Positions 18,542-28,589 of a stretch of 53,486 nt of DNA are shown piece after piece. Under the pieces are notes generated by a model that searched no databases, was not told the DNA's origin, and saw only the letters and a program-made list of their open reading frames with translations. The position numbers and the translations under genes are program-made. Source of the DNA: Azolla pinnata (taxonomy: Eukaryota; Streptophyta; Polypodiopsida; Salviniales; Salviniaceae). Where the stretch lies: contig JBBBWG010009557.1 of the NCBI GenBank assembly GCA_037176905.1, positions 22,506 through 75,991 on the forward strand, given 5' to 3'. The stretch's first letter is position 1. Every line of letters begins with the position of its first letter.

Positions 18542-18729
18542 GATTGGCAGGTGTTACAGACAGAGCAGAGCAGAGCATAGCATAATATAGAGATAGGCAA
18601 GCGACGATTTATTGAGAGAGAAAGCGCGAAGCTAAAGATAGATGAGGTTGACGCAAATGATTTCGTAATTGGCGCTGTTCACCTTGAACCCTTGTATTTA
18701 TACAAATCTAGGAGCCCTGCATGGAAGCA
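18542..18729 (-). mobile_element. LTR-like promoter module, copy A (truncated)
   Basis: First of two adjacent copies. On the - strand it carries TATAAATA (18702-18695), then a conserved stretch (AACAGCGCCAATTACG), and ends near GTAACA at about 18552. The upstream arm with the heat-shock element is missing because copy B begins at 18730. The outline (TATA, pyrimidine-rich leader, ending in CA) resembles a plant retrotransposon LTR; no internal domain was seen, so this assignment is inference. Confidence 0.45.
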
Positions 18730-18995
18730 AATTGGCAGGCGTCACAGATATATAGAGTAGAGCACAACAGAGCTCAGCAAGAGACGGGATTATCGAGAGG
18801 TACGGCGAGAAGCAAAAGATAGATGAAGTTGAAACATGTAATTCTGTAACTGGCGCTGTTAACCTTGTAACCCATATATTTGTACAAGTCTACGTAGGAG
18901 TCATGCATGTAAGCATGATGCTCTTGAAAAAAGGTTCATGCAAAACAACATGCAAATCATCATGTAGAAGTTTCTAGAAAGTTCTAGAGTATGCT
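18730..18995 (-). mobile_element. LTR-like promoter module, copy B, with heat-shock element
   Basis: Shares attggcagg, cagag-rich, agatagatgaagttga and ggcgctgttaaccttg blocks with copy A in direct repeat. Its TATA is decayed (about 18880-18873). Upstream of it on the - strand is the heat-shock element at 18967-18989. The module points toward PRT1 about 1 kb away. Confidence 0.45.
18967..18989. promoter_or_regulatory. Heat-shock element, four perfect units plus one near-perfect
   Basis: The bases read GAA-gt-TTC-ta-GAA-ag-TTC-ta-GAg: four exact alternating nGAAn/nTTCn units at the required 5-bp spacing and a fifth with one change. Three units already make a consensus binding site for a heat-shock factor trimer. 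It lies about 85 bp upstream of the TATA-like site of copy B on the - strand. Confidence 0.7.
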
Positions 18996-20204
18996 GGAAT
19001 GATAACAGAGTCGGGTATATATCTTTCGGTTCAACGTACGAACAATCAGCTAGAACATTCTTGGCTTGGGCTCGTCGTTGCGGCAGGAAATAAAAAATAT
19101 TTAGAAGTGAAACGACAAATTTGCGCATTCGGAGACAAATACACCGACCTACTGGAGCAGACTTTACAAAACTGGCAAAGAATCGGCATCACAGCACTGA
19201 CCCACCAGACGAAAACAGAAAGAGCAACGTGATTGAATGGTGCTGGAAAAAAGCGACTAGAAAGTTGTCACTGTATATTATGTGCTGATCTGTGCTCCTC
19301 GATTCCTTGTATCCAATCCCACGCGCTTAAGAAGCGCGCGTATTTTATAAACAAAGTACGTTGTCGAATGAAGACGTACTCGGACATATGTAATGTTTTT
19401 GAGCTGTCTTTTTTCTCAGTCAAATTTATACATATCCAAAAACAAATTCTATTGGTGCTATTCTCTTGGCTTGAAAGTGAATATTATTTATTTTATCAGC
19501 TAAAGTTTTAGATTTTGTTTTTCGATAATTTAAGATTTTTATAAATTTGTCAATGCCCAGAAATGGAAGCTGAAAATTTTCAGTGATATGTAGGGTTAAT
19601 TCATTGTAAATTCGCATAATTATTTAACATATTTAGCCGGTATTTAACTCGTATTCTACGTATTTAAACCCGTGTTTAACCCATATTTTTTAACATATTT
19701 AACAACTATATGATAAAATATGTATTCTAAATGTTTATAAAATGTTTATTACATACTTTTAAAATCTCGCAACATACACTTTGTATGTCTATGGTGTGCT
19801 ATGTATATAACTACATTGATTGAATCCTCATGTCAAGTAGAGGCATTTGAAAAGCTTTGATGTTTGTTTAATGGCTATCTGACCCCTTGTTCTCGTGAGA
19901 AAAAGGCCAGATATCATCACCCCCGTATCAACATTGGCTCATGAATTAACCACCATGTTTGTCGTAGAAGCATTAGAAGTGTGCCTGAAATTCAACTCTG
20001 AAGGGAGGGCAAAGATTTAGAGGTGAAGTGAAGTGTAAGTAAAACAAAAAAAAGAGGATTGAGCAACGTCGTCGCATAATGCTTTTATTCACATTGTTCC
20101 TTTAGGCAGATCATTAATTGCTAATGATATTTTTGGTGTTCTTATATTCAAAGTCTTATGTTAATAAATGTCTTGTATTATTGTTGTGGTTTTATTTTGT
20201 TTTT
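18996..20204. other. AT-rich intergenic, no gene seen
   Basis: Short open frames here have no family features. From about 19620 to 19760 the sequence is a loose repeat of atttaac/tatttaa strings. No retroelement coding region is present between LTR-like copies B and C. Confidence 0.6.
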
Positions 20205-20451
20205 ATTTATTTATATATTCTTGTTTTCCAAGTCGATAGTCATCGATGAGCTTCGATTGTAACAATTTTTTCCACAATTTTATTGTATAGGAAGTTTGTA
20301 CCCCGGATGAGTTAGATTACGTCATTCAGTATTACAAAACCTTAGCAGATTGATCATGCCACATCATGACTTTTTTAAGTACGTTTTATAGTTGTCATAT
20401 TCTTGTTTCCCAAGTCGATTGTCATCTACAAACTTCGATCATAACAGTTTG

Positions 20452-20715
20452 TGTCACGGACAGAGATAGAAGGGCAGACAGAGCGGGGATAGAGACAGAA
20501 GAGTACACAGAGCTACGTCAGAGCATAAGAGATAACTGGGAAGAAGATAGATAAAGCTGACTATTAATTTCGTAATTGGTGTTGTTTACCTTGATTGGGA
20601 TCAAGGTGAGCCCTTGTATTTATACAAATCCAAGACCCCTACATGCAAGTTGAAGGATCTTGCATGCAGGGTGTTGCATGCAAGGGAAAGAACTTTCTGG
20701 AATATCAGAAAGATA
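20452..20715 (-). mobile_element. LTR-like promoter module, copy C, with heat-shock element
   Basis: Starts on the + strand with tgtcacggac at the break in the 181-bp array. It shares attatttcgtaattggtgttg, accttga and cccttgtatttatacaaatc with copies A and B. On the - strand the order is heat-shock element (20702-20690), TATAAATA (20624-20617), leader, then ...GTGACA. The insertion into a repeat unit supports a mobile origin. No internal coding region or partner LTR was found. Confidence 0.5.
20690..20702. promoter_or_regulatory. Heat-shock element, three perfect units
   Basis: The bases read GAA-ct-TTC-tg-GAA, an exact three-unit site, 66 bp upstream of TATAAATA on the - strand. The equivalent place in copy B also carries a site, so the position is conserved although the flanking bases have drifted. 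Confidence 0.65.
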
Positions 20716-20815
20716 TATTACATGCATTGGTGTTAGTAATCATATTATAAATTCATGTTTCATCAATCGGTTAGAATGATTGGTTCTCTAAACAAGGTCA
20801 TAGGTTTGAAGAAAA

Positions 20816-21180
20816 ACCATAATATCATATATTTAAACCCTAATATCTGCTTCCAAAAGCATAATACCTACTTCCAAACCACTAATACCTTATTTCTAAA
20901 CCCTAATACCTACTTTCAAAACCCTAATACTTAATTGTAAAACCCTAATACTTAATTGTAAAACCCTAATACTTAATTGTAAAACCCTAATACTTAATTG
21001 TAAAACCCTAACACCTCAATCCTAATCTCTTCTCATCTCTCTACTAAACCCTAATCTCTTCTAATATATCTTCTAAACCCTAATCTATATCTCTTCTAAT
21101 CTATCTTTCACCTAAACCCTAATATTTCTTATAATCTAATCATAATTCCTCTTATCTCTCGAACATCTCTAATCTAAACC
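20816..21180. promoter_or_regulatory. Telobox cluster (ten AAACCCTAA motifs)
   Basis: AAACCCTAA occurs ten times in about 300 bp (first near 20834, last near 21114), with further one-base variants. Five of them sit in a perfect 21-bp tandem unit containing tacttaattgtaaaaccc. Teloboxes bind TRB-type Myb proteins in plants and can attract Polycomb group 2. The cluster could also be a decayed interstitial telomere tract. Confidence 0.65.
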
Positions 21181-22025
21181 TAATCTCTAATATCTCTTAT
21201 CCACACCTAATATTTCTAATCTTTCTAATATCTCGTTTCCAAAAGATAGAACTTGCCACACCACGACTTTTAAAGTACTTTCGATAGTTATCATATTCTT
21301 CTTGTTTAAGTTGATCGTCATCGACGAACTTCGATCGTAACAATTTTTTCCACAATTATATTGTATGGGAACTTTGTCTCCCAAATGAGTCAGATTACAT
21401 CGTTCAGTATTACAAAAACCTTAGCAGATTGAACTTGCTACATCGCGACTTTTAAAGTACTTTCGATAGTTATCATATTCTTGTTTTCCAAGTCGATCAT
21501 CATTGCCGAACTTCGATCATAACAAATTTTTCCACAATTATATTGTATGGGAAGTTTGTACCCCAGATGAGTTAGATTATGTCATTGAGTATTACAAAAC
21601 CTTAGCAAATTGAACTTGCCACATCGCGACTTTTAAAGTACTTTCGATAATTTTCATATTCTTGTTTTTCTAAGTCGATCGTTATCGAAGAACTTCGATT
21701 GTAACAAATTTTTCTGCAATTACATTGTATGAGAACACTGTCTCCCAATCGAGCAAGATTACGTCATTGAGTATTACAAAACCTTAGCAGATTGAGCTTG
21801 CCACATCGCGACTTTTAAAGTACCTTCGATAGTTGTCATATTCTTGTTTTTCTAAGTCGATCGTTATCGAAGAACTTCGACTGTATCAAATTTTTCCACA
21901 ATTATATTGTATGTGAACTTTGTTCCCCCAAACGAGTCCCATCATTCAGTATTACAAATTAGCAGATTGAAATTTAGCAGATTGAACTTGCCGCATCGCG
22001 ACTTTTAAAGCACTTTCGACAGCAA

Positions 22026-23508
22026 GGGTTTTTTCCTGCACTGTTTGTTGTTTCAATACAAACATACATTTACCAAAAGAAGAAGATCATGAAATCGCCC
22101 ACTAAGTGTGAAAATCGCCCATCAAGAACAGCAGAGTGAAATCGCCCATCAAGATCCAAGCGCCCATTTCAGCCCAAATCTCTGATGATCGTTGATCGAT
22201 TCATGGACCGGGAACGGAAGAAGGACTGAGCCCGTTGGTGCTTCATCTCTGCTTCATCCATGGAATGAGTAGAAGCACAGACAGACAGATTGACTGAGAG
22301 AGACAGAGGGGTCCCCGTTCGGCCTTTCCTATCCTCCAAAAAAGGTGTGTATATAACAAAAATCCTTCCTTCCCTCGATTTTCATTCTTTTCTTTGATCC
22401 CATCGTTTCGCAGCTTCAATCCGAAGATCATCCTCCATAGCTATCTGGACCTGCAGGATATGGTGCATAGATGTGTGTTCATTCTTTTCTTTGATCCCAT
22501 CTTTTCACATTTTCAATCCGATATCATTGGCCGTAGCTATCTAGACATGATGCATAGATGTGTGCATGCGTGTTTCTATGTTCTAGAATACCCTTGGAAA
22601 TCACGGTTTTGTGACACATACATCAGCCTTTCCTTTCAAACGCTGTTCAACCAAAACAAATGATTAGTATATACATCCATCAACGATTGATATGTATGTG
22701 TGATTATCTGGTTGCATGTTCTAAATCCATGCTAGCAACATATCTGTATATACGTGATTATCTGCGTAGATTTTTTAATATCATCTTCCGTAGCTATGTG
22801 AACCTGCAGGATATGGTGCATAGATGTGTACACATGTTTTGGATACCTTTGAAAGCACCTTGCATGGCACATACATCAGTCTTGTCATTCGGACGCTGTA
22901 TAACCAAGACAAGTAATTTGTGCAGGCATCAATCATCAATTGATATATTTGTGATTCTCTGGTTAGATGTTGTAAAGACACGCTAGCTATATATGCATAT
23001 ATGTGATTATCTGGTTAGGTGTTGTAAAACCATGAAAACATATAAACAGATAATTGGCCAGAGGAGCAGAAACATGAGCAGAATGTATTCGATCTAGGTT
23101 CATATCTACCAGCAATTACTGTTGTGCATAATCAGGGCAACTAAGATCACTCTGATCAGCAGACCGTCTAGGAAAGTAAGTGCTAACCACAACACTTCAG
23201 CCATATCACACCAATGGAGCAGCTTCAAGATTAGTAGATGTGTGAATTTTCAAACAAATCTCATTGTTTGCATATCCAGCAAGTAAGAGATCTCTCAAGG
23301 GAACTACGTCATTGAAGGAAAGCGGTTCAATCATATCACTACTATGTAGGAGCTGCAATCTAAGTAGGTGCATTCAAGATTACAAACAGAACCCCTTATA
23401 GATATTGAGAAAGTAAGAGGTCTCTCTACTTGTTACCATGAAGGTAGTCAAGTAAGTGGAATACGAAGAAGGCACATCAGTAGAAAACAATTTCCAAGAA
23501 AGGGAAAT
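22026..23508 (+). promoter_or_regulatory. Sucrose transporter 5' flank with local duplications
   Basis: Contains a short triplication of gaaatcgcccatcaag (about 22091-22156) and a roughly 360-bp imperfect duplication: cgtagctatctggacctgca and ggtgcatagatgtgtg near 22435, in part near 22530, and again near 22788, followed in each long copy by tgtgattatctggtt. The ctgcag-ga strings look like splice acceptors, so untranslated leader exons are possible. No start site is proved. Confidence 0.4.
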
Positions 23509-26500
23509 ATGGCTATTGAAGAAGGTGCTTTGGATGGAAATGTAAAGCCCTTATTAAGCAACAAAGGCAAGAATAGAGTACCATTGAGAGCATTGGCTAG
23601 AGTGTCATTGGTAGCGGTTGGAGTTCAATTTGGTTGGGCTCTTCAACTCTCTCTTCTAACTCCTTATGTACAAGAGCTTGGTATTCCACATGCTTGGGCA
23701 AGTTATATTTGGCTCTGTGGACCTATATCTGGTATGCTTATGCAACCCCTTATAGGGCATTACAGTGATCAATGTGTGAGTAAATGGGGCAGAAGGCGGC
23801 CTTTCATAGTCACTGGTGCAGGCTTTGTTATACTGGCTGTTCTTGTCATCGCATTTTCTGCTGATATTGGCTATGCTCTTGGTGATACCTTAATATCTCG
23901 TCCTCGTGCCATCATCGTTTTTGTCACTGGATTCTGGATATTGGACTTAGCCAACAACACTCTTCAGGGTCCTTGCCGAGCTCTCCTTGCAGATTTTACA
24001 GGTTAAAGGATCACGCAATTTCATTTCCAAAATTATTTTGTATGTAGTTCGACACTATTTATTCAATTAGTCCTACGAATTTTGAATAGCACATTGATAT
24101 GTAGATATTACTTTTTTCTCTTACAAGCATGCTTTCATAATATCTTCTTGCACAATTTACAGGTAAAAGGATGTTATGATTATGTGACTTCCATTTTCAT
24201 AAGTGCGTACATAGACATTACTTTTCACTATTATGCTACAAGAATATTTGAGCTCGAATTTATTGGTAAAAAGATGATGTGGTTTCCATTGTTTTCTCCA
24301 CAATATTTTGCATGTAGTTTGACACTGTTTTTTCAATATTTTTTGTAGATCACCCCTGCGAATTTGAATGATAATGATTTCATCTTCATAATTGCATACG
24401 TAACACTTTCTTTTCACCATTAGGATGCAAGGGTACTCGCATGACCTCTTCATGCGGATTTTACAGCTACAAGGATGATATGATTTGTGTTGGTTTTACA
24501 AAATATTTTGCATGTATTTTAAAACTATTTTGCAATTTCTGTTAGTTGATTAGTCCAATGAATATTGAATGGCACAATGGTTAGATGACTTTTTTTCATA
24601 CCTGCGTAAGTAAACATGGATTTTCACTCTTATGTAAAAAAGAATGCTCGCAGGAACTCTTTTCATGGCTTTACATGTGTCAGATGAAAGGATGACACAA
24701 TTTCTGTGGTATTTCCTGAAGATTTTGTCAATTAGTCCTGTGAATTTTGAATGGCACAATGATTACATGACGTTTGTCTTCATAATTCCAGACATTTCTT
24801 TCACTCTTATGAATACTCATGAATTATTTGTTGTTATGGAGCAGGAAAAGATCACCGGAGGTCTCGCCGAGCCAATGCCTTCTTCTCATTATGCATGGCC
24901 ATTGGAAATATCCTTGGATATGCCACTGGTGCATATAGTGGTTGGCATAAGACCTTACCGTTCACCTTGACTATAGCTTGTGATAAGAGCTGTGCCAACC
25001 TCAAATCTGCTTTTCTTCTTGCCATCATCGTGCTGACTTCGACAACAATCATGAGCATTACAGCTGCTTCTGAGATACCCTTTTCTCCTTCAGTGATTAG
25101 TAGCAGTGACAAAATTACCACCACTTCCACTGCCCCAAATCTATGCAAGGAACCTTTTACCCAGATAGCTTGTAATGATGGCACAAAGGCAGTATTTCAA
25201 CTAAGTGGAGATGAGGAGGAAGAGAGTGGATGTGAACTAGAGCAAGAGGCTTTCTTTTGGGAGCTTTTTGGAACGCTGAGGAATCTCCCAAAACCTATGC
25301 GAATCGTTCTGCTAATCACCGCACTAACATGGTTTGCTTGGTTCCCATTCATACTCTTCGATACAGATTGGATGGGACATGAAGTTTATCTAGGAGAGCC
25401 ATCTTTAACTGATGCTCATTTGGCAAAACTATATCATAATGGTGTTCGCGCTGGTTCTTTTGGGCTCATGCTTAACTCTGTTGTTTTGGGCATTTCTTCA
25501 TTGCTCATAGAGCCTTTATGTCGGAGAGTCGGGCAAAGGTTTGTTTGGGCTTCAGCCAATTTTATAATGTGTGTTTGCTTCTTTGGCACTGTTGTTATAT
25601 CAGTCTTGTCGAGGCGAGTTTCTTATTCAGAATCAGGCCACCCTCCACCTGCTATTTTGTGGTCAGCCATTGTTATCTTTGCAGTTCTCGGAATGCCACT
25701 TGCGGTAGCTTGTCAATGCCTTTGCACGATGATTTCGCACTGATTTGTGATGCATTTCTTTGATTGAGGTCTTAATGTCTCAGGTAACCTATAGTGTGCC
25801 CTATGCTGTAACCACGAATGTAACGAATACAACCGGTGGTGGCCAAGGTATGTACACATGTTTTTAACATCTGTAACATCGACCTTGATTTAGAAATCAG
25901 AGGCGATGGTTGTGAAAAAAAAACTGGTGTTAAATTCGATTTGTTTTTTTTTGATAAAGAAAAGGAACGTCTTTGCCGCTTTTGTCAATGCTCACTCAAC
26001 CTGTTGATTATCAGGAGAGAGTGTGGTATTATCTTTTTAGAGATCTTGGAAATCAAGAATGGTTTTCCACCTTGCAGGTCTTTCTATGGGCGTGCTCAAC
26101 TTGGGCATTGTAGTTCCGCAGGTATGATTTCTCGATCATTCCGACAGATGGCTTCCGAACAAAATGCTCAACTCAACTAGCTCATCTTTTTCATCTGAAA
26201 TCACAAAATGTTCAACTCAATTAGCTCATCTTTTTCATCTGAAATCACAAAATGCTCAACTCAACTAGCTCATCTTTTTCATCTGAAATCACAAACTGTT
26301 CAACTCAACTAGCTCATCTTTTTTCATCTGAAATCACAAAACGTTCAACTCAGCTAGCTCATCTTTTTCATCTGAAATCACAAACTGTTCAACTCAACTA
26401 GCTCATCTTTTTCATCTGAAATCACAAACTGGTCAACTCAGCTAGTTCATCTTTTTCATCTGAAATCACAAAATGTTCAACTCAACTAGCTCATCTTTTT

Positions 26501-26720
26501 CATCTGAAATCACAAAATGTTCACAACTCAACTAGCTCACATGTCATTTGTATTGTTGCAGATAATTGTTTCCCTTGGGAGCGGTCCATGGGATGAGATT
26601 TTCGGCGGGGGAAACGTTCCAGCTTTTATGTTGGCTTCAGTAGCGGCTTTAGCGGGTGGTATTTTGGCTGCAATTTGGCTTCCTAAGCCTCCGCACGAAT
26701 ACAACTCCCTCCCCAAGTAA
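23509..26720 (+). CDS. SUT: Sucrose/H+ symporter (SUT/SUC family)
   Basis: The protein imports sucrose with protons across the plasma or vacuolar membrane; it is an MFS carrier with 12 TM segments. Five phase-matched exons: 23509-24001, 24845-25704, 25784-25847, 26078-26121, 26562-26720; 539 residues. Family landmarks: [24 protein letters not shown] (with the conserved His), IWLCGPISG, the WGRRRPFI loop, [29 protein letters not shown], a central acidic loop, [40 protein letters not shown] and [15 protein letters not shown]. The central loop is of intermediate length, so I do not assign a SUT2/SUT4 subtype. The ATG at 23509 has A at -3 and G at +4; the frame is open 47 codons further up but that part is unlike the family. 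Intron 2 is only 79 bp, while introns 1 and 4 carry tandem repeats. Confidence 0.93.
24002..24844 (+). repeat. Degenerate tandem repeat in SUT intron 1 that includes the exon 1 end
   Basis: Strings such as attttgcatgtagtttgacac, gtcaattagtcctgtgaattt, gaatggcacaatga and the set ctcttcatgcggattttacag recur at roughly 150-200-bp spacing through the intron. The last resembles the exon 1 end (ctccttgcagattttacag). The intron therefore seems to have grown by repeats of a unit that took in the exon border. Confidence 0.6.
26166..26540 (+). repeat. 44-bp tandem repeat, about 8.5 copies, in SUT intron 4
   Basis: Unit: caactcaactagctcatctt followed by tttcatctgaaatcacaaaatgtt. Copies differ by one to three bases (for example aaatgtt or aaactgtt). 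It fills most of the 440-bp intron just ahead of the last exon. Confidence 0.95.
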
Positions 26721-28589
26721 CCATTCCTACCTAATCTCTGCAATACCGAATTCGAACTTCGATCCCTCTTCCCTCTGTATTATGTACGCAAAATGCCTGC
26801 ACTGCTTCCTTCACTCTGATATGTTATGTTTTTAACCACTTTGTATTATTGTGTACATAAAATATATACTTGCTATGTATGCAAGACCAGAATGCATCCT
26901 ATAGTCTGCTCTATAGTGATGGTCTATAGCTATTTCTGCCCTCTTTTTAACCAAAATGTTCGATGATCTGAATCTGGATGTTTTCTACGCTTTCGATGAT
27001 CTGAATCTGGTGCTGTGGGTTTGTTAAAAAGTTAGAGGTGTTCTTTTTTTTTCCCCCGGTTTCCTGCGCTTTGACATGTTGCAAGAAGGGCATTGAGTGG
27101 TAGATAAATTTCACCAGTGCACCAGCTTATGGCAAGAATGCTACCATGTAACTTGATCGTATGATGAGAACCAGGGAATATCTGATTGATGTAAGAAGGG
27201 TGGATTTTGAACTACGCTGCAAAAGCCGTGACTGATTTGGAAGTTTCAAGTGTTTTTGTAAAGGTTGATCATGGGAACGAAGCACTATTAAATTGTAGAA
27301 ATTTAATCAGCACATGCTTGGGTTAGTTTAACAGCACCCGATGAATGGTTTTCAACTGAAGCAAAAGACAGTAAACTGAATGATTGTGGGAGCTTCTTGC
27401 TTGCCAAATGTTTGTTGATCATCTCTAAAACATTGCCTTGTTTCCAACTTAATGGGATTGCACCTCAAAATGGTAATATGCTTCAAACGGTCCGCCTCGG
27501 AATGCCATTAACGAAGGAGAGAAAATGGTTGTAATTAAGGTCGTTAAAAGCGGTGATTAAAGAGAGAAAATGGTTGTAATTAAGGTCGTTAAAAGCGGTG
27601 ATTAAAGAGAGAAAATGGTTGTAATTAAGGTCGTTAAAAGCGGTGATTAAAGAGAGAAAATGGTTGCAATTAAGATCGTTAAAAGCGGTGATTAATGACC
27701 GACTTAATGGGATTTCGGCAACTAAGTGTGGGGTTGGTGGTGAGATTAATGATGTGGCTGGATCACTGTTGTGATTTGTGGGATGATTCGCATTCCACCT
27801 TTTTTCGATCTGATGCGAAATTAAACGCATCTAAGCTTTACAACCTTTTGAGTTTTAATACAAAAAAGGATCATTCAACGCACTTAAAAGTAAAAGCATT
27901 AATGATAAATGCAATGTCTCTAAAATCAGGAGTCCTTGATGCCTGAATAATGAGACTCCACTTAAATGGTTTTATCTATGACTTTAATTTCAAACTGATG
28001 CTTAGATTGGCATTATAGCACAAAAGAGTAATCGAGACGTTTTCATCTCTTTGTTATTTCTCGTTTACTGTTTCTCCACTTCATCATGTAGGCATTGTAT
28101 CCAGAATATCGCAAATAACTTCCAAGATTATGCTCGTCTCGACTATTTAGTCACCACCAAAACCCATGCTTGCAAATCTATAATCCAACGCGTACTAATA
28201 CCGATTCAAATCTTATTATCGACGAATTTTAGTAATCTATTAATTGATTGATTTGGATTGGTTGGTCCTTCGCCTTAATTAAACTATCAAAAGACTATTA
28301 ATTTGATTTGTGATCTGTAGCGTATGGCCTTTTTTTGGGGGAGGATTGTAATTTCTAACCTTTTTGGTGCCGATTAAAAATTTATAACTTTTTCGAGCAC
28401 TAGTTTGCAAACTATAACTTCTGTTCAGCTCATCCTCCCTTGATTATTATGGGGTAGTTTTTGAGAATCAAACAATAGTTTTCCTAGAATATATATACAT
28501 ATACATGCATATAAGGCTTCATCAACAAAATAAATAGCAAAGAGAGAGCCATATGAATTAGGACCTTAGGGACAAGATTCCCACGCTGA
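26721..28589. other. Intergenic, convergent 3' ends of SUT and callose synthase
   Basis: No gene can be supported. It holds a 45-bp tandem repeat, four copies at about 27514-27695 (agagagaaaatggttgtaat then taaggtcgttaaaagcggtgatt). In one - frame this reads as a 15-residue peptide repeat, which I treat as chance. Confidence 0.75.

Larger units (their letters stand above)
20205..22025. repeat. About 181-bp tandem array, split by an insertion
   Basis: The unit contains ttgccacatcgcgacttttaa, atcatattcttgtttt, aagtcgatcgtcatcg, aacttcgatcgtaacaa, ccacaatta-attgtatggg and cagtattacaaaacctt. Copies run 20205-20451 (one plus a part) and about 21235-22025 (four plus a part). The array is interrupted after cataacag by the 20452-21234 block (LTR-like copy C plus telobox cluster) and resumes close to the same point in the unit. 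Confidence 0.8.

Noticed and set aside
19000-19232. Short + strand frame after LTR-like copy B as an element gene
   Set aside because: 77 codons, no retroelement motif, and no continuation.
23368-23508. 47-codon N-terminal extension of the sucrose transporter
   Set aside because: The frame is open but the peptide is unlike the family, and the ATG at 23509 has a better context.
26166-26540. Regular repeats that could be taken for a CRISPR array
   Set aside because: The units are contiguous with no unique spacers, and this is a plant intron.
27483-27830. 115-codon - strand frame with 15-residue repeats
   Set aside because: It arises from a 45-bp DNA repeat; there is no homology or gene context.
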